A stretch of DNA of 55,028 nucleotides from Betaproteobacteria bacterium (GCA_028065725.1 JAPTVL010000270.1:1-55028); one strand, 5' to 3'; shown: positions 9,894 to 19,079, numbered from the stretch's first letter. Made by a program: numbers and translations. Notes: generated by a model from the sequence alone, not told the origin.

Positions 9894-10211
9894 TTAGAAG
9901 CCGGTGAACAGGAAATCCAGCGCGGCGACGATTTCGTCGCGCTGGGGGGACAGGTTGGCAACCGGAGATTTCAGCAGAGCCCGGGGTATCGCGGCGAGGT
10001 CCTGGGTCAGCAGAATCAAGGCGGTTCCCTTGACGTTTACGCTCGGATTGAGGCGCATGATGGAAAGGCGATCGACGCTTTGAGGCTTCGCCAGTGGAGC
10101 GATGACGGTTGTCGGCAGATCGTCGAGCAGGCCGGTCTGCAGTTCCACGACATAGGGGCGCGACTTCGCGGTTCTCGCATCGCGATTGACATAGACGTCG
10201 AGGTGGGGCAT
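9894..10211 (-). CDS. ccdB: CcdB-family toxin
   Basis: A 105 aa protein. CcdB poisons DNA gyrase by trapping its cleavage complex. The sequence has the family pattern: MPHLDVYVNRD, PYVVELQTGLLDDLPTTVIAPL, then INV-like NPSVNVKGTALILLTQDLAAIP, and a C-terminus FLFTGF that parallels the WGI/FTGF-type ends in chromosomal CcdB proteins. The start overlaps the stop of ccdA by ATGA, so translation is coupled and antitoxin is made first. It could be functional; no lesion is seen. Confidence 0.88.
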   Translation of the reverse strand: MPHLDVYVNRDARTAKSRPYVVELQTGLLDDLPTTVIAPLAKPQSVDRLSIMRLNPSVNVKGTALILLTQDLAAIPRALLKSPVANLSPQRDEIVAALDFLFTGF

Positions 10212-10456
10212 CAGTCGTCGCCGCGCATGAAGTTGCGGTAACTGTCGGAAAGCAGTCCTTCACGCTCGACCAGGCGGCCGTAAGCGGCGAAGGCTTCCTT
10301 GTTCTGCTCCAGCCATTCGGCTTCGCGCTGCCGCTTGAGTTCGGCGGCGAGCGCGACTTCCAGCGTATGCGAGAGGTTGATCTTGCGCGCACGAGCTTCT
10401 TCGAGCAGGTCGGCGCGGACGGTCAGATTGGCGGCTTTTTTCGGCTGGACGCTCAT
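10211..10456 (-). CDS. ccdA: CcdA-family antitoxin
   Basis: An 81 aa protein. The N-terminal ribbon-helix-helix (KKAANLTVRADLLEEARARKINLSHTLE, which binds DNA as a dimer) is followed by a charged C-terminal tail (EWLEQNKEAFAAYGRLVEREGLL) that would wrap the toxin. The ATG at 10456 is preceded by AGGAG. It is the first gene of the ccdAB pair and is expected to autorepress through the palindrome just upstream at 10479-10501. Confidence 0.88.
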   Translation of the reverse strand: MSVQPKKAANLTVRADLLEEARARKINLSHTLEVALAAELKRQREAEWLEQNKEAFAAYGRLVEREGLLSDSYRNFMRGDD

Positions 10457-10478
10457 GATGTTGGTCTCCTGTGTTGCT

Positions 10479-10516
10479 GATGCGCGTAATTTACGCGCAT
10501 CGATAATGCGCGTCAA
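10479..10516 (-). promoter_or_regulatory. ccdAB promoter with overlapping palindromic operator
   Basis: On the minus strand TTGACG (10516-10511) and TAAATT (10493-10488) are separated by exactly 17 bp, a good sigma-70 promoter. The -10 lies inside a perfect inverted repeat of 11-bp arms (GATGCGCGTAA and TTACGCGCATC, 10479-10501) with a 1-bp centre. A further half-site ATGCGCG lies at about 10506-10512. This fits autorepression by the CcdA/CcdB complex. The -35 overlaps the end of the upstream gene. Confidence 0.75.
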
Positions 10517-10782
10517 TCGGTCGCTATGGTCAGGATCACCGTGCCCTCGACGACCTCCTGGCCGGCCTCGACGAACACCTCGACCACGCGCCCGGCGTGG
10601 GGTGACTGGATGTCGAGCGCGACCTTGCCGGTTTCGAGGACGATCACGTTGTCGTCGAACTGGACCATGTCGCCGGGCTGGACCAGCACTTCATCGACCG
10701 TGATGTCGCCCTGGGCGCAACTGCCGCAGGTTTCCCAGCACTCGGGATAGATCGGAATGCGGACCTCGACCAGCTTGCCCAT
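10513..10782 (-). CDS. Small lipoyl/biotinyl-domain protein
   Basis: An 89 aa stand-alone lipoyl domain. The attachment turn is LETGKVALDIQSP (Lys at about residue 53), followed by AGRVVEVFVEAGQEVVEGTVILTI. This is the usual two-sheet half-barrel of E2 or biotin carboxyl carrier domains. The N-terminus departs from the norm, with YPECWETCGSCAQG where a normal domain has its first strand, adding three cysteines. Its gene follows trhP by 8 bp on the same strand and precedes ccdA. The enzyme it serves is unknown. The residues around the lysine (TGK) are more lipoyl-like than biotin-like (MKM). Confidence 0.75.
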   Translation of the reverse strand: MGKLVEVRIPIYPECWETCGSCAQGDITVDEVLVQPGDMVQFDDNVIVLETGKVALDIQSPHAGRVVEVFVEAGQEVVEGTVILTIATD

Positions 10783-10790
10783 CGTCGGCG

Positions 10791-12110
10791 TCAGAGATAC
10801 TTCGCGACGAAGGCGCCGGTGCAGCCGGGCGGCAGCGCGATGCGCATCAGGTGGCCGCTGCCGGGCGCGACCGTGGCCGGCTCGCCCTCGCGGTCGTGCA
10901 TGGCCTCGATGACGACATCGAGGTTGCCTTGCGGGCGGATGATCTCGATGCGGTCGCCAACCGCGAAATGGTTCTTCACCGCGATTTCGGCGCGGCCCTC
11001 GGCGTCGTAGCCGAGCACGTCGCCGACATACAGGCTGCGGCTGGATTCGGAGCTGCCGGAAAGGTAGTTCTGGTAGTCGCGGTCGGGGTGGCGATCGTAG
11101 AAGCCGGCGGTGTAGCCGCGATTGGCGAGGCCGTCGAGCTGGCCGATCAGCCGCGCGTCGAAGGGGCGCCCGGCAACGGCGTCATCGATCGCCCGACGAT
11201 AGCTCTGGCAGGTGCGCGCGACGTAATAGGGCGACTTGGTGCGGCCCTCGATCTTCAGCGAATCGACGCCGATCTCGGCCAGCTTCGCCACGTATTCGAT
11301 GGCGCGCAGGTCCTTCGAGTTGAGGATGTAGCTGCCGTGCCTGTCTTCCTCGATCGGCATGTATTCGCCGGGACGTTCCTTCTCTTCCAGCAGCCAGGTG
11401 GCACCGGGACGGCGCAGGGTGCTCGGTGCTCGTGCAACAGTCGGCGCTGGCGCCACGGCGGGCGCGACGTCGCCGCTGCCGTCTTCGACGCCTTCATGGA
11501 CCTTGTAGTCCCAGCGGCAGGAGTTGGTGCAGCTGCCCTGGTTCGGGTCGCGGTGGTTGAAGTAGCCGGAGAGCAGGCAGCGCCCCGAGTAGGCGATGCA
11601 CAGCGCGCCGTGCACGAAGACTTCGAGCTCCGTGTCCGGACATTCCTGGCGGATCTCCGCGACTTCGTCCAGCGACAGTTCGCGCGACAGGATTACGCGC
11701 GAGACCCCGGCGCTGCGCCAGAACTTGACGGCCGCGTGGTTCACCGTGTTGGCCTGCACCGAAAGGTGGATAGTCATCTCGGGCCAGCGCTCGCGGATCA
11801 TCAGCATCAGCCCGGGGTCGGCCATGATCAGCGCGTCGGGCTGGAGCGCCATGACCGGCGCCATGTCCTCAAGATAAGTCTTGAGCTTGGCGTTGTGCGG
11901 CAGGATGTTGCTGACGAGATAGAACTTGCCGCCGCGCGCCTGGGTCTCGCGGATGCCGGTGGCGAGGTTCTCCAGCGTGCCGAAATCGTTGTTGCGCACG
12001 CGCAGGCTGTAGCGCGGCTGGCCGGCGTAGATCGCCGTGGCGCCGAAATCCAGCGCGGTGCGCGCCATCAGCAGCGAACCGGCCGGCGCCAGCAGCTCGG
12101 GAGTTTTCAC
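10791..12110 (-). CDS. trhP: tRNA 5-hydroxyuridine synthesis protein, U32 peptidase family (TrhP/YegQ-like)
   Basis: A 439 aa protein, close to E. coli YegQ (453). TrhP catalyses prephenate-dependent hydroxylation of the wobble uridine in tRNA. The N-terminus PELLAPAGSLLMARTALDFGA is characteristic. The four-cysteine cluster is CIAYSGRC and GSCTNSC (about residues 170-200), and C-terminal motifs include ILNSKDLRAIEYV and LKIEGRTKSPYYVA. The start is GTG, overlapping the GST stop (GTGA). A Pro/Ala-rich stretch around residues 217-232 (APAVAPAPTVARAP) coincides with a dispersed repeat copy and looks inserted. Confidence 0.88.
   Translation of the reverse strand: MKTPELLAPAGSLLMARTALDFGATAIYAGQPRYSLRVRNNDFGTLENLATGIRETQARGGKFYLVSNILPHNAKLKTYLEDMAPVMALQPDALIMADPGLMLMIRERWPEMTIHLSVQANTVNHAAVKFWRSAGVSRVILSRELSLDEVAEIRQECPDTELEVFVHGALCIAYSGRCLLSGYFNHRDPNQGSCTNSCRWDYKVHEGVEDGSGDVAPAVAPAPTVARAPSTLRRPGATWLLEEKERPGEYMPIEEDRHGSYILNSKDLRAIEYVAKLAEIGVDSLKIEGRTKSPYYVARTCQSYRRAIDDAVAGRPFDARLIGQLDGLANRGYTAGFYDRHPDRDYQNYLSGSSESSRSLYVGDVLGYDAEGRAEIAVKNHFAVGDRIEIIRPQGNLDVVIEAMHDREGEPATVAPGSGHLMRIALPPGCTGAFVAKYL
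11437..11460 (-). repeat. Dispersed 24-bp repeat, copy 4 (inside trhP)
   Basis: On the coding strand reads CGCCGTGGCGCC then AGCGCCGACTGT, translated here as AVAPAPTV. Confidence 0.65.
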
Positions 12111-12784
12111 CGCGCGGGAGCGCGCAGGTCGGCGCTGACGGTACCGGCCTGCAGCAGGTCCGCCTCGTGCGGCGGATCGCGGAAGTCCTCGGCCAGCGCG
12201 CCGGCCTCCCAGGCCTGCAGCGCCGGGTGGGCGAGCATGGTCTCAAGGTAGCCGGCGGCGGCACCGCTCACGGCGACGCCATAGGTGCGGAAGCGATAGA
12301 CGACGGGCGCGAAGAAGGCATCGACGGCGGTGAAGTCGCGGCCGGCCAGGAAGGGCCCGCCGAAGCCCAGCAGGCCGTCGTTCCACAACTCATCGATGCG
12401 CGCGATGTCGGCCTCGATGGCGGTGGAGCGTTGCGTCACCGCGACGCGGACGCCGACATTCATGCCATGCCCGTTGCGCAGCGCGGCGAAGCCGGAATGC
12501 ATTTCGGCGGCGGCGCAGCGCGCCCAGGCGCGGGCGGCAGCATTGGTCGGCCAGACGCCGGCATGGCGCTCGGCCAGGTATTCGACGATGGCCAGCGAAT
12601 CCCAGACCACGGTAGTGCCGTCTTCGAGGCAGGGCACGCGGCCCGAGGGCGAGAAGCGGCGGAAATCCTCCGTGCCCAGGCGATGCAGGCGTTCGGCAAA
12701 GGGAATGTCCAGCGCGCGCAGCAAGGCCCACGGCCGCAGCGACCATGAGGAGTAGTTCTTGTTGGCGATGTGCAAGGTGTACAT
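12107..12784 (-). CDS. Glutathione S-transferase family protein
   Basis: A 225 aa protein. The thioredoxin-like N-terminal domain has NKNYSSWSLRPW, with Ser at the catalytic position, SGRVPCLEDGTTVVWDSLAIVEYLAER with the cis-Pro and glutathione-binding E/DS motif, and an all-helical C-terminal half. The NKxYSSWSLRPW start is typical of the YfcF/GSTA-like proteobacterial group. The substrate is unknown. The stop overlaps the trhP start by four bases, so the two genes are translationally coupled. Confidence 0.85.
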   Translation of the reverse strand: MYTLHIANKNYSSWSLRPWALLRALDIPFAERLHRLGTEDFRRFSPSGRVPCLEDGTTVVWDSLAIVEYLAERHAGVWPTNAAARAWARCAAAEMHSGFAALRNGHGMNVGVRVAVTQRSTAIEADIARIDELWNDGLLGFGGPFLAGRDFTAVDAFFAPVVYRFRTYGVAVSGAAAGYLETMLAHPALQAWEAGALAEDFRDPPHEADLLQAGTVSADLRAPAR

Positions 12785-12788
12785 GCGG

Positions 12789-13313
12789 TCAGGCCCGGAT
12801 GGTTTCGTCGAGCGTGATATCGACCATCAGATCATTGGAGATGCGCTCCAGTTCCCCGGTCAGCGCGCCGACGTCGAGGTCCGGCGCGGCGGTCAATTCG
12901 GCGGTGGCGTGGAACAGCACGGCGGCTGACATCGGTGCGCTCGAGGTGTGGGTGTCGAGGCTCTCGACATTGACCGCGTGGTGCGCCAGCACCTGCGACA
13001 CCTCGCGCACGATGCCGATCCGGTCGTGGCCGACCAGCGCCAGCTTCAGCCGCCGTCCCTTCAGCGCCGACTTTTGCATGGCAGCCGATTCAACCGTTAC
13101 TTTCAACCCGGCGAGCTGGCCGAGCGCATTACGCAGCGCATCGGTTTGCGCGGCATCGACGCTGACTTCGACGATGCCGGCGAACTTGCCGGCCAATTGC
13201 GCCATCGAGGATTCCAGCCAGTTGCCCTGATGGGCGCTGATTGCGGTCGAGAGTTCGCCGACCAGGCCGGGGCGGTCGTCGCCGATGACGGTAAGCACGA
13301 GATGGGTGGGCAT
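12789..13313 (-). CDS. Double ACT-domain protein, GcvR-like
   Basis: A 174 aa protein with two ACT domains: the first from HLVLTVIGDDRPGLVGELSTAI, the second from KLALVGHDRIGIVREVSQVLA with NVESLDTHTSSAPM. This is the layout of GcvR, which restrains expression of the glycine cleavage operon, and gcvTHP lies only about 1 kb away on the same strand. Regulation there is also provided by a riboswitch, so GcvR function here is an inference. The linker between the domains (AAMQKSALKGRR) overlaps a dispersed repeat. It is followed 4 bp later by the GST gene. Confidence 0.75.
   Translation of the reverse strand: MPTHLVLTVIGDDRPGLVGELSTAISAHQGNWLESSMAQLAGKFAGIVEVSVDAAQTDALRNALGQLAGLKVTVESAAMQKSALKGRRLKLALVGHDRIGIVREVSQVLAHHAVNVESLDTHTSSAPMSAAVLFHATAELTAAPDLDVGALTGELERISNDLMVDITLDETIRA
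13051..13074 (+). repeat. Dispersed 24-bp repeat, copy 5 (inside the GcvR-like gene)
   Basis: Reads CGCCGTCCCTTC then AGCGCCGACTTT; on the coding strand it encodes KSALKGR in the inter-domain linker. Confidence 0.6.
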
Positions 13314-13482
13314 GCGGGCTCCTGCGCAAGCTGACCGGGAAAGACCGCCAGCTTAACCGAGCATTGCCGGCTTGTGCTACTGGAGGGAAAGGAAAAAACG
13401 CTGCAGCGCCCTGGCCGGAAGGAGAGCCCGGCGCATCGGAGGTGGGAGGGGAAGGGGCTGCTGCAGCGAAGGGGAGCCTAAA

Positions 13483-14067
13483 TCAGGATGCGGCGCCGGC
13501 GGCTGCCGGAACCGCTTTCGGGAACTCGGGCGCGGTGGCGCGCTGGGTCAGGGTCGGGGTGGCTGCTGCGGATTCCAGCGAGCGTATGTCGCCGGAAATC
13601 TCGCCGCCTTCCTCGATCAGGATCTTGCCGTAGCGGATGGTGCCGCTGACGCGTCCGGTGGCGTGGATGACGAGCTGGCTGCGGGCGGTGAGTTCGCCGT
13701 CGAAGCGACCATGGATTTCCGCGACATCGATGCCGACCTTGCCCGAGAACGAACCGTTTGCGGCAATGTTGATGACTCGGCTGTCCATTGTCGCTTCGAC
13801 GCGGCCTTCGACCACCAACGTGTCGCAATCGAGGATCTCGGCGCCCTTGAGCTTGACGTCGGGACCGACCAGGAGGCGGTTTCCGGTAATGGCTTCGTTG
13901 CTCTTGGCGGGTTTCACCTCGGCCGCGGGCGTTGCCGGCGCGGCCGGAGGGCTGGTGTTCCAGCTGCTGCCGGAACCCTGGCTGGTTCCAGTCAGACGCG
14001 GGTCGCGGGTAATGACGTTGTCTTCACGTTTGCTGCTGAACAGATTCGGTTTGGTGAGCATGGACAT
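13483..14067 (-). CDS. Bactofilin family protein
   Basis: A 194 aa protein. The central repeat-rich region (NRLLVGPDVKLKGAEILDCDTLVVEG to RVSGTIRYGKILIEEGGEISGDI, about residues 65-165) is the beta-helical bactofilin core that polymerises into membrane-linked filaments. It is flanked by a Pro/Ala/Ser-rich N-terminal tail and an Ala-rich C-terminal tail. The ATG at 14067 follows GGAGAAT closely; the longer upstream frame lacks a ribosome site. It sits between the GcvR-like gene and gcvP with its own 267 bp upstream gap, in which I see no gene. Confidence 0.88.
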   Translation of the reverse strand: MSMLTKPNLFSSKREDNVITRDPRLTGTSQGSGSSWNTSPPAAPATPAAEVKPAKSNEAITGNRLLVGPDVKLKGAEILDCDTLVVEGRVEATMDSRVINIAANGSFSGKVGIDVAEIHGRFDGELTARSQLVIHATGRVSGTIRYGKILIEEGGEISGDIRSLESAAATPTLTQRATAPEFPKAVPAAAGAAS

Positions 14068-14334
14068 GGATTCTCCTCGGGTCGATGGGTAGCGCTGGCT
14101 TTCGGTCGGCAAGCGTTACGCAAAGGCCAGCAGCAAGCACCGTGCCGGGTGTCTTTTATCCAATCAATACAGTGCGTGGCGCTCGGGATACGGGTACGGC
14201 TGGCGCCGATCTGTCGGGCTGTGGCGACAGGATTCCAGGCCGAATTGGCAAGCGTTTGTTTATCCAAAGAAAATCATGTCGCCGATGAGCGACGATGTGC
14301 GATTGGGTCTTCTTGCCCATTCCCGGGCATTCTG

Positions 14335-17190
14335 TCAGGCGGCTGATGAACAGCCGCAGAACAGGTTGCGGTCGCCGTACACGTCGTCGATGCGATTGAC
14401 ATAAGGCCAGAACTTGTTCTCGGCCACCCAGGGCAGCGGGAACACAGCCTGCTGGCGCGAGTAGGGCCGCGTCCACTCGCCGACCAGGTCGGCTTCGGTG
14501 TGCGGCGCCTGCTTCAAGGGGCTCCCGTCGAGCGTCCATGCGCCGTTCTCGATCTGGCGGATCTCGTCGCGGATGGCGATCATCGCGTCGCAGAAGCGGT
14601 CGAGCTCGGCCTTGTCCTCGCTTTCCGTCGGTTCCACCATCAGCGTGCCGGCCACCGGGAAGCTCACGGTCGGCGCGTGGAAGCCGTAGTCCATCAGGCG
14701 CTTGGCGATGTCGATTTCGGCGACGCCGGTGGCGGCCTTGATCGCGCGCACGTCGAGGATGCATTCGTGGGCGACGCGACCCTGGCTGCCGGTGTAGAGC
14801 ACCGGGTAGTGGTCCTTGAGTTTCGCCGCGACGTAATTGGCGTTGAGGATGGCGATCTCGGTGGCGCGGGTGAGGCCCGTGCCGCCCATCATGGTGATGT
14901 ACATCCAGGAGATCGGCAGGATCGAGGCCGAGCCCCAGGGCGCGGCCGAGACCGCATGCTGGCCGGCGTGCGGTCCGGGAACCTTCTGCACCGCGTGGTT
15001 GGCCATGTAGGGCGCGAGGTGGGCCTTGAGGCCGATCGGCCCCATGCCCGGTCCGCCGCCGCCGTGCGGAATGGCGAAGGTCTTGTGCAGGTTGATGTGT
15101 GAGACGTCGGCGCCGATGTCCGCCGGGCGGCAGAGGCCGACCTGGGCGTTGAGGTTGGCGCCATCCATGTACACCTGGCCGCCGTGGGCATGCACGATGG
15201 CGCAGATGTCGCGCACCGATTCCTCGAACACGCCGTGGGTCGACGGGTAGGTCAGCATCAGGCAGGAGAGGTTGGCCGCGTGCTGCGCGGCCTTGGCCTG
15301 CAGGTCGGCGACGTCCACATTGCCGCTGTCGTCGCAGGCCACGGCGACCACCTCGAGGCCGCACATCTGCGCCGTCGCCGGGTTGGTGCCGTGCGCCGAT
15401 TTCGGGATCAGGCAGATGTTGCGCGCGCCTTCCCCTTTCGCCGCCTGGTAGCGGCGGATGGCGACCAGGCCGGCGTATTCGCCCTGCGCGCCGGAATTCG
15501 GCTGCATGCATACGGCATCGAAGCCGGTGATGGCCTTGAGCTGGTCTTCCAGCCCCGTGATCAGTTCCAGGTAACCCTGCGCCTGGTCCAGCGGGGCGAA
15601 GGGATGCATCTGCGCAAACTCGGGCCAGGACACCGGAATCATCTCGGCGGCGGCATTGAGCTTCATGGTGCAGGAGCCGAGCGGGATCATCGCATGATCC
15701 AGCGCCAGGTCGCGGTTCTGCAGGCGCTTGAGGTAGCGCAGCATGCCGTGCTCGGTGTGGTGGGTGTTGAACACCGGGTGCGCGAGGATCGGCTCGCGCC
15801 GTTGCAGCGTGACCGGAATCGCGCAGGGTCGGGCGGCGTCGAGCGCTTCGACGGGAGTCGTCTTGCCGAAGATATTCAGCAGCGCGGCGACGTCCTCGCG
15901 CGTGGCGGTCTCGTCGAGGCTGATGCCGATCGTCGTTTCATCGACCTGGCGCAGGTTGTAGCCGGCGGCAACCGCCGCCTGCAGGATTTTCGCCGTCTCG
16001 CCAGCGCCGACTGTTACTTCGAAGGTATCGAAGAAGTCGCGCCCGGTGACGCCCAGCGCGCCGGCCAGCAGAGCCGTCAGGCGATGGATGCGCCCGGCGA
16101 TGGCGCGCAGGCCGACGGGGCCGTGCCACACCGCGTACATGCCGGCGATGTTGGCCAGCAGCACCTGCGAGGTGCAGATGTTGGAATTGGCCTTCTCGCG
16201 CCGGATGTGCTGCTCGCGCGTCTGCAGCGCCATGCGGTAGGCGGTCTTGCCGCGCGCATCCTTCGAGACGCCGATGATGCGTCCCGGCATCGAGCGCACG
16301 TGCGCTTCGCGTGTGGCGAAGAAGGCGGCGTGCGGACCGCCGAAACCCATCGGCACGCCGAAGCGCTGCGAGGAGCCGAGCGCGATGTCGGCGCCCATTT
16401 CGCCGGGGGCCTTGAGCAGCACCAGCGCCATCAGGTCGGAAGCCACGGCAACCACGCCGCCCTTGCCCTTGATCGTGGCGATCGCGGTGGTCAGGTCGGC
16501 GATTTTGCCGCGGGCATTGGGGTATTGCAGCAGGGCGCCGAACAGGTCGTCGCACCGCGCGGCTTCTTCGGGCTTGCCGAAGGCCAGTTCGAAACCGAAA
16601 TACGCGGCACGCGTGCGGATCACGTCGATGGTCTGCGCGAAGGCCGCCTCGTCGACGAAGAAGACGTTGCCCTTGGATTTGGAAATGCGCCGCGCCATGG
16701 TCATCGCCTCGGCGGCGGCGGTGGCTTCGTCGAGCAGCGAGGCGTTGGCGATTTCCATACCGGTGAGGTCGACCACCATCTGCTGGTAGTTGAGCAGCGC
16801 CTCCAGCCGGCCCTGGGCGATCTCGGCCTGGTAAGGCGTATAGGCCGTGTACCAGCCGGGGTTCTCGAACAGGTTGCGCAGGATCACGGGTGGCGTGTGG
16901 GTGCCGTAGTAGCCCTGGCCGATCAGCGATTTCTTGACTGCGTTCTTCGCCGCGACGGCCTTCAGTGCAGCCAGCGCCGCATGTTCCGGCAGCGCCGGCG
17001 GCAGGTCGAGCGGGCGCTGCAGGCGGATGGTCGCCGGCACCGTCTCGGCAATCAGCGTACTCAGCGAGGCAGTGCCGATCGAGGCGAGCATGCTGGCAAT
17101 GGCATGGTCATCGGGGCCGATGTGGCGGCCGATGAATTCGTCGCGGTGTTCGAGTTGGCTAAGCGGTATCGTCAGGTTCTCGGCGTGCAT
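14335..17190 (-). CDS. gcvP: Glycine dehydrogenase (decarboxylating), P protein
   Basis: A 951 aa protein, the usual length of the single-chain P protein. It decarboxylates glycine with PLP and passes the aminomethyl group to the lipoyl arm of GcvH. The start [33 protein letters not shown] and the PLP lysine in [17 protein letters not shown] (about residue 700) are clear. It is the last gene of gcvT-gcvH-gcvP, 9 bp after gcvH. Around residues 392-400, [15 protein letters not shown] departs from the family and matches a dispersed repeat, suggesting an in-frame insertion or replacement. Confidence 0.96.
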   Translation of the reverse strand: MHAENLTIPLSQLEHRDEFIGRHIGPDDHAIASMLASIGTASLSTLIAETVPATIRLQRPLDLPPALPEHAALAALKAVAAKNAVKKSLIGQGYYGTHTPPVILRNLFENPGWYTAYTPYQAEIAQGRLEALLNYQQMVVDLTGMEIANASLLDEATAAAEAMTMARRISKSKGNVFFVDEAAFAQTIDVIRTRAAYFGFELAFGKPEEAARCDDLFGALLQYPNARGKIADLTTAIATIKGKGGVVAVASDLMALVLLKAPGEMGADIALGSSQRFGVPMGFGGPHAAFFATREAHVRSMPGRIIGVSKDARGKTAYRMALQTREQHIRREKANSNICTSQVLLANIAGMYAVWHGPVGLRAIAGRIHRLTALLAGALGVTGRDFFDTFEVTVGAGETAKILQAAVAAGYNLRQVDETTIGISLDETATREDVAALLNIFGKTTPVEALDAARPCAIPVTLQRREPILAHPVFNTHHTEHGMLRYLKRLQNRDLALDHAMIPLGSCTMKLNAAAEMIPVSWPEFAQMHPFAPLDQAQGYLELITGLEDQLKAITGFDAVCMQPNSGAQGEYAGLVAIRRYQAAKGEGARNICLIPKSAHGTNPATAQMCGLEVVAVACDDSGNVDVADLQAKAAQHAANLSCLMLTYPSTHGVFEESVRDICAIVHAHGGQVYMDGANLNAQVGLCRPADIGADVSHINLHKTFAIPHGGGGPGMGPIGLKAHLAPYMANHAVQKVPGPHAGQHAVSAAPWGSASILPISWMYITMMGGTGLTRATEIAILNANYVAAKLKDHYPVLYTGSQGRVAHECILDVRAIKAATGVAEIDIAKRLMDYGFHAPTVSFPVAGTLMVEPTESEDKAELDRFCDAMIAIRDEIRQIENGAWTLDGSPLKQAPHTEADLVGEWTRPYSRQQAVFPLPWVAENKFWPYVNRIDDVYGDRNLFCGCSSAA
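15991..16014 (+). repeat. Dispersed 24-bp repeat, copy 6 (inside gcvP)
   Basis: Reads CGCCGTCTCGCC then AGCGCCGACTGT; encodes TVGAGETA on the coding strand. Confidence 0.65.
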
Positions 17191-17199
17191 GGCGCTGGA

Positions 17200-17586
17200 T
17201 CAGAGGGTGGCGGCGTAGGCGTCGGCAGCCAGCAGGCCGGCCATTTCGGTGGCGCACTGGTCGGCGGCGGCCGGCTTGATGCGGAACAGCCAGCTGGCAT
17301 AGGCATCGGCGTTGACCGATTCCGGCGCATCGACGGCGGCCTGGTTGGCATCCACCACTTCGCCCGATACCGGCGAGTAGATGTCGGAGGCGGCCTTGAC
17401 CGACTCGACCACCGCGCATTCCTCGCCGGCCTTGACCACGCGGCCGACCGCCGGCAGTTCGAGGAAGACGATGTCGCCGAGGGCTTCCTGGGCATGGTCG
17501 GTGATGCCGATGGTGACCGTGCCGTCGGCTTCGAGTCTGGCCCATTCGTGCGAGGCGGCATATTTCAGGTGGGCGGGGGTGTTCAT
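17200..17586 (-). CDS. gcvH: Glycine cleavage system H protein
   Basis: A 128 aa protein. The lipoylated lysine is Lys64 in [19 protein letters not shown], the diagnostic H-protein turn. The N-terminal [34 protein letters not shown] and C-terminal WLFRIKP match the family. It shuttles the aminomethyl group between GcvP and GcvT. Located 11 bp after gcvT and 9 bp before gcvP in one operon. Confidence 0.96.
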   Translation of the reverse strand: MNTPAHLKYAASHEWARLEADGTVTIGITDHAQEALGDIVFLELPAVGRVVKAGEECAVVESVKAASDIYSPVSGEVVDANQAAVDAPESVNADAYASWLFRIKPAAADQCATEMAGLLAADAYAATL

Positions 17587-17597
17587 GTGCAGGCTCC

Positions 17598-18773
17598 TCA
17601 GATCAGGGGGGTTCCGTTGCGGACAAATGTGGGTCTGACGACGCGCGCCTTGAGGCGCTTGTCGCGGATTTCGACTTCGACTTCGCTGCCGAGGGCGACG
17701 CCGAACGGCAGGCGCGCCAGCGCGATGGACTGGTTCAGGGTCGGCGAGAAGCTGCCGCTGGTGGTTTCGCCCGCGCCCTGCGGCGTGATGACTTTCTGGT
17801 GGGCGCGCAGCACGCCGCGATCCAGCAACAACAGGCCGGCGAACTGGTTGCGCGTCTGGCGCGCCGTTGCGCCCACCAGCGCCGACTTGCCGATGAATTC
17901 GCGCGCCGTATCGTTCAGGTCCACCGTCCATTTGAGGCCGGCCTCGTAGGGCGTGATGTTCTCGTCCATGTCCTGGCCGTAGAGATTCATGCCGGCCTCG
18001 AGCCGCAGCGTGTCGCGCGCGCCGAGGCCGCAGGGCTTGACGCCGGCTGCCAGCAGTGCGTCCCAGACGTTGGCCGCCGCTTCGGCCGGCACGGTGATCT
18101 CGAAGCCGTCCTCGCCGGTGTAGCCGGTGCGGGCGATCAGCCAGTCGCCGTGCGTCGACGAAAATTCGACGGCCTGGAAATTCTCCAGTGCTTCGGTGGC
18201 GGCACGGCTGTCGGGAAAGGCCGCCCAGAAGCGTTCGCGCGCACGAGGGCCCTGCACGGCAATCATCGCCACCGCATTGACGCCGGTGCGGCGGCGTTCG
18301 TGTGCATCGGGGCCCTGCAGGGCGATCATCGCCACCGCATCGTCGCTGACCTTGCGGCGGACCCTGAGCTCGGCCTGGAAGCCGGGCAGCTGCGCGCGCA
18401 TCCAGGCGATGTCCTTGGCGGCAGTGCCGGCGTTCACCACGATGCGGTAGTGCTCGGGCGTGAAGAAATACACGATCAGGTCGTCGATCACGCCGCCGGT
18501 CTGGTCGAGCATGCAGGAATACAGCGCCTTGCCCGGCAGGGTCAGCTTCGCCACGTCGTTGGCCAGCAGGCGGCGCAGCCAGCGCGTGGCATCCGGGCCG
18601 ACCAGGTCCAGCGCGCACATGTGGGAGACATCGAACATGCCCGCATCGCGCCGCACGACATGGTGTTCCTCGACTTGCGAGCCGTAATGGATGGGCATTT
18701 CCCAGCCGGCGAAATCGACCATTTTGGCGCCGGCGGCGAGGTGGGATTCGTAAAGCGGAGTACGTAGCGGCAT
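17598..18773 (-). CDS. gcvT: Aminomethyltransferase, glycine cleavage T protein
   Basis: A 391 aa protein that transfers the methylene group to tetrahydrofolate and releases ammonia. Family motifs: [74 protein letters not shown]. The family usually has 360-370 residues; the extra length comes from a 21-residue tandem duplication ([14 protein letters not shown]... and [14 protein letters not shown]...) at about residues 145-185. The ATG at 18773 is chosen; the frame extends further into the leader but without homology. First gene after the riboswitch. Confidence 0.94.
   Translation of the reverse strand: MPLRTPLYESHLAAGAKMVDFAGWEMPIHYGSQVEEHHVVRRDAGMFDVSHMCALDLVGPDATRWLRRLLANDVAKLTLPGKALYSCMLDQTGGVIDDLIVYFFTPEHYRIVVNAGTAAKDIAWMRAQLPGFQAELRVRRKVSDDAVAMIALQGPDAHERRRTGVNAVAMIAVQGPRARERFWAAFPDSRAATEALENFQAVEFSSTHGDWLIARTGYTGEDGFEITVPAEAAANVWDALLAAGVKPCGLGARDTLRLEAGMNLYGQDMDENITPYEAGLKWTVDLNDTAREFIGKSALVGATARQTRNQFAGLLLLDRGVLRAHQKVITPQGAGETTSGSFSPTLNQSIALARLPFGVALGSEVEVEIRDKRLKARVVRPTFVRNGTPLI
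17862..17888 (+). repeat. Dispersed repeat, degenerate copy 7 (inside gcvT)
   Basis: CGCCGTTGCGCCCACC then AGCGCCGACTT, with extra bases relative to the consensus. Confidence 0.35.
18247..18340 (-). repeat. 63-bp imperfect tandem duplication within gcvT
   Basis: A 31-base segment beginning GGGCCCTGCACGGC at 18247 recurs at 18310 with 2-3 mismatches, an offset of exactly 63 bp, so the frame is kept. Confidence 0.75.
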
Positions 18774-18829
18774 GGCGGTCCTCGGACTGATGGCGGCAAG
18801 ATGCACGACGGGATTCCGTCGCATCCCCA

Positions 18830-19005
18830 TCTGTCCTTGGCGCCTGAGAGATTTACTCCGTCGGCGGGCAGCCCACGATGCTGCATGAGCTGCCGCTCTC
18901 CAGATTTGTGCTGCGTCGTCGGCCCTTTTGCCTGAGCGGTTCCTGGGGGTTGCGCCTTCGGCGGTGACGATGGAAAAGTGTCACTCTCTCCCGACGACCA
19001 GGCGG
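18830..19005 (-). ncRNA. Tandem glycine riboswitch upstream of gcvT
   Basis: Read on the minus strand. The first aptamer has CGGGAGAGAGTGACAC near 18994-18979, then a hairpin CGCCGAAGGCG and GCUCAGGCAAAAGGGCC near 18936-18922. The second has CUGGAGAGCGGC near 18900-18890 and UCUCUCAGGCGCCAAGGACAG near 18850-18830. Two GGAGAG...CUCAGGC aptamers in series are the classic cooperative glycine riboswitch, usually an ON switch for the gcv operon. gcvT starts about 57 bases after it. Confidence 0.9.
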
Positions 19006-19035
19006 GATTATCCTATAAACGGCCTGATTGGGGGT

Positions 19036-19079
19036 GGCGGATGCGGCAGGCCGCCGGGCGCCTGCCTGCCGCATCCGCC
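19036..19079. repeat. Perfect 15-bp inverted repeat (hairpin)
   Basis: GGCGGATGCGGCAGG at 19036-19050 and its exact complement at 19065-19079, with a 14-base loop. There is no T-run on either side, so it is not a standard intrinsic terminator. It lies between the riboswitch transcription start region and the SGNH hydrolase gene. Confidence 0.7.

Noticed and set aside
15184..17949. 921-codon open frame opposite gcvP/gcvH/gcvT
   Set aside because: High-GC antisense shadow; the minus-strand gcv genes have unmistakable family motifs.
18830..19005. Short plus-strand reading frames across the gcvT leader
   Set aside because: The stretch is explained by the tandem glycine riboswitch on the minus strand.
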